Assembly: GCA_009731375.1 (NCBI GenBank)
Contig: BJOX01000150.1
Location: 753,492 to 797,852, forward strand
DNA from: Paulinella micropora
Lineage: Eukaryota; Cercozoa; Imbricatea; Euglyphida
Reading direction: 5' to 3'
DNA: 44,361 nt
The translations under genes and the position numbers were made by a program. The notes under the pieces were generated by a model, which was given only the letters and a program-made list of their open reading frames with translations, ran no database searches and was not told the DNA's origin. Below are positions 41,641-44,361 of the stretch, in pieces; the first letter of the stretch is position 1, and each line of letters begins with the position of its first letter.

Positions 41641-41643
41641 ACG

Positions 41644-41819
41644 TCAGAAAAGTCCAAAGCGTGTCTGCTTGCAAAGCCGACAAGCAAAGCTGGGGGTCCC
41701 ATCTTCCTTGTCGAAATCTGTCACAACCCACTCGTGCCTATCGTTCGCGCACGATGACTTGTTAAGCTCCCTAGGGCCAAGATCCTTTTGCAACTGGCCT
41801 TCCTTGCCATCCATGAAAC
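41644..41819 (-). CDS. Last exon of an unrecognised gene
   Basis: Acceptor ttcttag at 41820-41826 (- strand), two bases, then 57 codons to TGA at 41646-41644. Reads FMDGKEGQLQKDLGPRELNK, then SSCANDRHEWVVTDFDKEDG and TPSFACRLCKQTRFGLF. C-x(20 or more)-C-x2-C may form a metal site. The rest of the gene would lie to the right, beyond the purine tract, where no upstream exon is evident. Confidence 0.5.
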
Positions 41820-41859
41820 CTAAGAAAGACAACGAAGTCAAGCCGACTTCAAGAAAAAT

Positions 41860-42222
41860 GACTTTAAGAAAAGAAAGAAAAGAAGAAAAGAGAAAAGAAG
41901 AGAAAAGAAGAGACAGAATGAAAGAAAATGAAAGAAAAGAAAAGAGGAAAGGAGCAAATGAAAGGAAAAGAAAGGAAAGGAAAGGGAAAGGAAAGGAAAG
42001 GGAAGGGAAAGGGAAAGGGAAAGGAAAGGAAAGGAAAGGGAAAGAAGAGGAAGGGAAGGGAGGGGAAGTTAAGGTTAGGCTTAGGGAGGGAAGGGAAGGG
42101 AAGGGAAAGGAAGGAAAGGGAAAGGAAAGGAAGGGAAGTGAAGGGAAAGGAAAGGAAAGGAAAGGAAAGGAAAGGAAAAGGAAAGGAAAGGAAAGGAAAG
42201 GAAGGGAAAGGAAGGGAAACAA
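41860..42222. repeat. (GGAAA)n-type polypurine tract
   Basis: About 360 bp of AAAGG/AAGGG units, nearly pure purine on the + strand, just 5' of the - strand exon. The Lys/Glu-rich and Phe/Pro/Ser-rich frames across it are repeat translations. Confidence 0.95.
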
Positions 42223-42380
42223 GACACGTCGTCTTTGATCTTTTTAGTACTCCTTGTATGTATCTCCTAACATGATGCATCGCTAACAGACTCTTAGATT
42301 TGCCTCCTCACTTTACATGTAATAATAATTTTTATCCATGTTTGCATTTGCTTCTGTCCACATGTGTAATTATATAACTT

Positions 42381-42650
42381 TCAATAAAGAAAAATACTTG
42401 CCACTCGAAGGGGTGAGTGAGAAATGTAAGAGCAAAAAATAAAAGAGAGTCAGAAAGAAATGAAACCTTGAAGAAAAATGGAAACATATATATATATATT
42501 ATATATACATATATCCAATAAAGAAAAATTCTTGCCACTCGAAGGGGTGAGTGGGAAGTGTAAGAGCAAAAAATAAAGAGGGTCAGAAAGAAATGAAACC
42601 TTGAGGCGAAATGGAAGCATAAATAAAATAAATAAATAAATAAATAAATA
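42381..42650. repeat. Two ~134-bp tandem copies (aataaagaaaaat.cttgccactcgaaggggtg)
   Basis: Copies start at about 42382 and 42516 and share cttgccactcgaaggggtgagtg, agcaaaaaataaa and aaagaaatgaaaccttga. An (AT)n and an (AAAT)n run close them. Related to pieces at 33.68 and 34.1 kb. Confidence 0.85.
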
Positions 42651-42759
42651 AATAAATATTATATATATATATATAATTTCTGAAAGGTGTTGGAGTAGGG
42701 GGTTTGGGGAGGGGGAAAATGAAAATTGTGTACCCCCCACAACCGCATTTTCGCACCCG

Positions 42760-43275
42760 TGTCGGAATAATTCATAGTTTGTGGGAACAAGGAGGAGTTG
42801 GGAACTCATATTTGCAGGGTGGCTAGCCCCAGACTCGATCTTGATGCTGATATAATTTTTTTGGAATTCACGCAAATATTTGCGTTAGGGGAGTGTCCTG
42901 AATGCGAAAATTCCTTTTTTTTAGCCTATTTTCTGCACCCTCGTCGGAATAGTTCATGGTTTGTGTGAACCACGAGGAGTTGGGAGCTCATATTGACAGG
43001 GTGGCTAGCCCCAGACTCGATCTTGATGCTGATATAATTTTCTTGGAACTCACGCAAATATTTGCGTTAGTGGAGTGTCCTGAATGCCAAAATTCCTTTG
43101 TTTTTTTTTTAGCATATTTTCTGCTTTCCCATCGGAATAAATCATGGTTTGTGCGAACCAGGAGGATTTGGGACAGGGTGGCTAGCCCAGACTCGATGTT
43201 GATGCTGATATAGCTTTTTGGGAATTCACGCAAATATTTGCGTTAGGGGAGTGTCCTGAATGCAGAATTTCCTTG
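42760..43275. repeat. Three ~182-bp tandem units with a 16-bp palindrome
   Basis: Units start near 42763, 42947 and 43134 (tcggaataattcat, then ggtggctagccc.agactcgat, ttgatgctgatata). Each carries ACGCAAATATTTGCGT, a perfect palindrome, followed by tagtggagtgtcctgaatgc type sequence. Confidence 0.9.
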
Positions 43276-43295
43276 TTTCTTGGCAGTACTTGCCG

Positions 43296-44004
43296 GTGCC
43301 TCCTGCAATTGAACGTACCCTGTCGACGGGGCAGGGTGGGTCCGGGGGGCCCTCCCCCCGGGAACCACAGCCAGGCGATTGTACGTACCCGTTTTGGTCG
43401 CGGGTGGCACCCGCGCCAGAAAATTGAGGTCTTGTGCCACCAGGCACCCTCCTGCAATTGAACGTACCCTGTCGACGGGAAAGGGGGAGGTCCGGGGGGC
43501 CCTCCCCCCGGGAACCCCACCCAGGCGATTGTACGTACCCGTTTTGGTCGCGGGTGGCACACACACCAGAAAATTGAGGTCTTGTGCCATCAGGCGCCGT
43601 TTGCGCACACCAGAGGGAGTTAGCGGCTGATATTTGGTGTATCTAACACTTCTTGATGAGCTCTCTTCGAAAATATGAAAATTGTGGCGCCGGGTGGCCT
43701 ACACACCGGAAAATTGAGGTTTTGGCGCCACCAGGCGCTGTTTGCGCACACCAGAAGGAGTTTGAGGCTGATGTTTGGTGTACCCGACACCTCTCGGTGC
43801 GCTCTCTTCGGAGATAAAAAAGTTTTGGTGGCGGGTGGCACCAAAACCAGAGATTTTAGGTTTTTGTGCCACCAGAGCTTACACTTGCATTCTGCTGGTA
43901 CCTCCGGCAATTGAACGTACCCTGTCGTTGGGAAAGGGGGGGGTCCGGGGGGCCCTCCCGGGAACCCCAGCCCGAGGGGGGGGGGGGGGGGGGGGGGGGA
44001 GGCC
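43296..44004. repeat. GC-rich repeats: tandem ~148-bp unit and relatives
   Basis: gcaattgaacgtaccctgtc recurs at about 43305, 43454 and 43907. gttttggtcgcgggtggcac recurs at 43390 and 43539, with relatives near 43680 and 43822. Each such unit ends in gtgcca(c/t)cag, complementary to ggtggcac. Ends at poly-G and a gap. Confidence 0.88.
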
Positions 44005-44014
44005 NNNNNNNNNN

Positions 44015-44068
44015 CTACCAATGGAGGCACATGTCCGACAGGATCAAAGGCCAATTGACTGATAAGTC

Positions 44069-44070
<2 letters not shown>
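44015..44070 (+). mobile_element. SINE copy 6, diverged 3' end
   Basis: aatggaggcacatgtccgac, then ccaattgactgataag before an (ATT)n run, parallel to the family 3' end (gatggaggcgcatgtgcaga...gccattgacagagaag). Confidence 0.65.
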
Positions 44071-44108
<38 letters not shown>

Positions 44109-44137
44109 GTTGTTGTTGTTATTATTATTACTGTTAC

Positions 44138-44192
<55 letters not shown>

Positions 44193-44200
44193 GTTATTGT
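44066..44200. repeat. (ATT)n array
   Basis: ATT units with GTT/ACT variants between SINE copies 6 and 7. Confidence 0.93.
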
Positions 44201-44361
44201 TGTGGACACCGTGATAGCCCAGTGGTCAAGTTCTACCATCTGGGCCCTGTCGCCAGTTCGATTCCCGTCGGTGCCACCAGTATTTTCATTGAAAATACCG
44301 GTCCGTCTGGACCACTATTTTCATTGAACATACCGGTCCGTCTGGAAGTGTTGGAACTGCC
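44201..44361 (+). mobile_element. SINE copy 7, 5' part, cut by window end
   Basis: Full head (ggacaccgtgatagcccagt), B box agttcgattcc, ggtgccacca, then the spacer in two copies as in copy 1. Runs off the window within the body. Confidence 0.85.

Noticed and set aside
41669-42275. Lys/Glu/Gly-rich and Phe/Pro/Ser-rich long frames
   Set aside because: They are translations of the GGAAA purine tract on each strand. Only the exon at 41644-41819 has gene-like composition.
44201-44280. A functional tRNA gene
   Set aside because: A and B boxes and a CCA-like end are present, but the T arm does not pair, several copies exist, and each continues into the SINE body.

Overview
This is nuclear DNA of a eukaryote. 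Split genes with GT-AG introns can be read on both strands, there are Ty3/gypsy-type and Ty1/copia-type retroelement remains and a tRNA-derived SINE, and a large share of the window is microsatellite (GATA, CATA, TATG, GT, GA, ACT/AGT, GAA, ATT). The species cannot be fixed from the sequence. GC-rich exons set in microsatellite introns would suit a repeat-laden alga, another protist or a fungus-like lineage, but that is inference. Several N gaps sit at homopolymers or simple repeats, so part of the assembly is uncertain.

1-11.4 kb (+ strand): a multi-exon gene whose introns are almost pure microsatellite. The first three exons encode the C-terminal half of a COQ10-like START domain (ubiquinone-binding protein). 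They are followed, largely in matching intron phase, by a Gln/Ala-rich exon and then many short exons for a mostly helical protein that I do not recognise. The exons may form one fusion gene or two adjacent genes. Around many of these exons lie decayed tandem copies of the exon edge with its splice site.

11.4-12.2 kb: no gene seen; one strong hairpin. 12.2-21.7 kb (- strand): a degenerate Ty3/gypsy-like element about 9.4 kb long with a gag-like start, a long unrecognised coding stretch, RT, RNase H, a zinc-finger integrase with GPY/F-like end, and short LTR-like direct repeats at both sides.

22.8-30.35 kb (- strand): an almost complete gene for actin-interacting protein 1 (AIP1/WDR1), 13 exons with matching phases adding up to about 609 residues, ending in TAA. 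Its 3.85-kb fourth intron holds a long purine tract, SINE copies, a minisatellite and three assembly gaps. 31.4-33 kb (+): start of an unrecognised gene, diverging from AIP1, broken by (TATG)n and (AGT)n arrays.

33.3-36.2 kb: AT-rich DNA with a copia integrase fragment on the - strand. 36.2-40.2 kb (+): a frameshifted copia-like gag-protease remnant, with a regular 38-bp hairpin repeat in its leader. 40.2-44.4 kb: AT-rich DNA, the last exon of an unknown - strand gene, a purine tract, several tandem repeat families (one with a 16-bp palindrome), and two more SINE pieces that run off the window.
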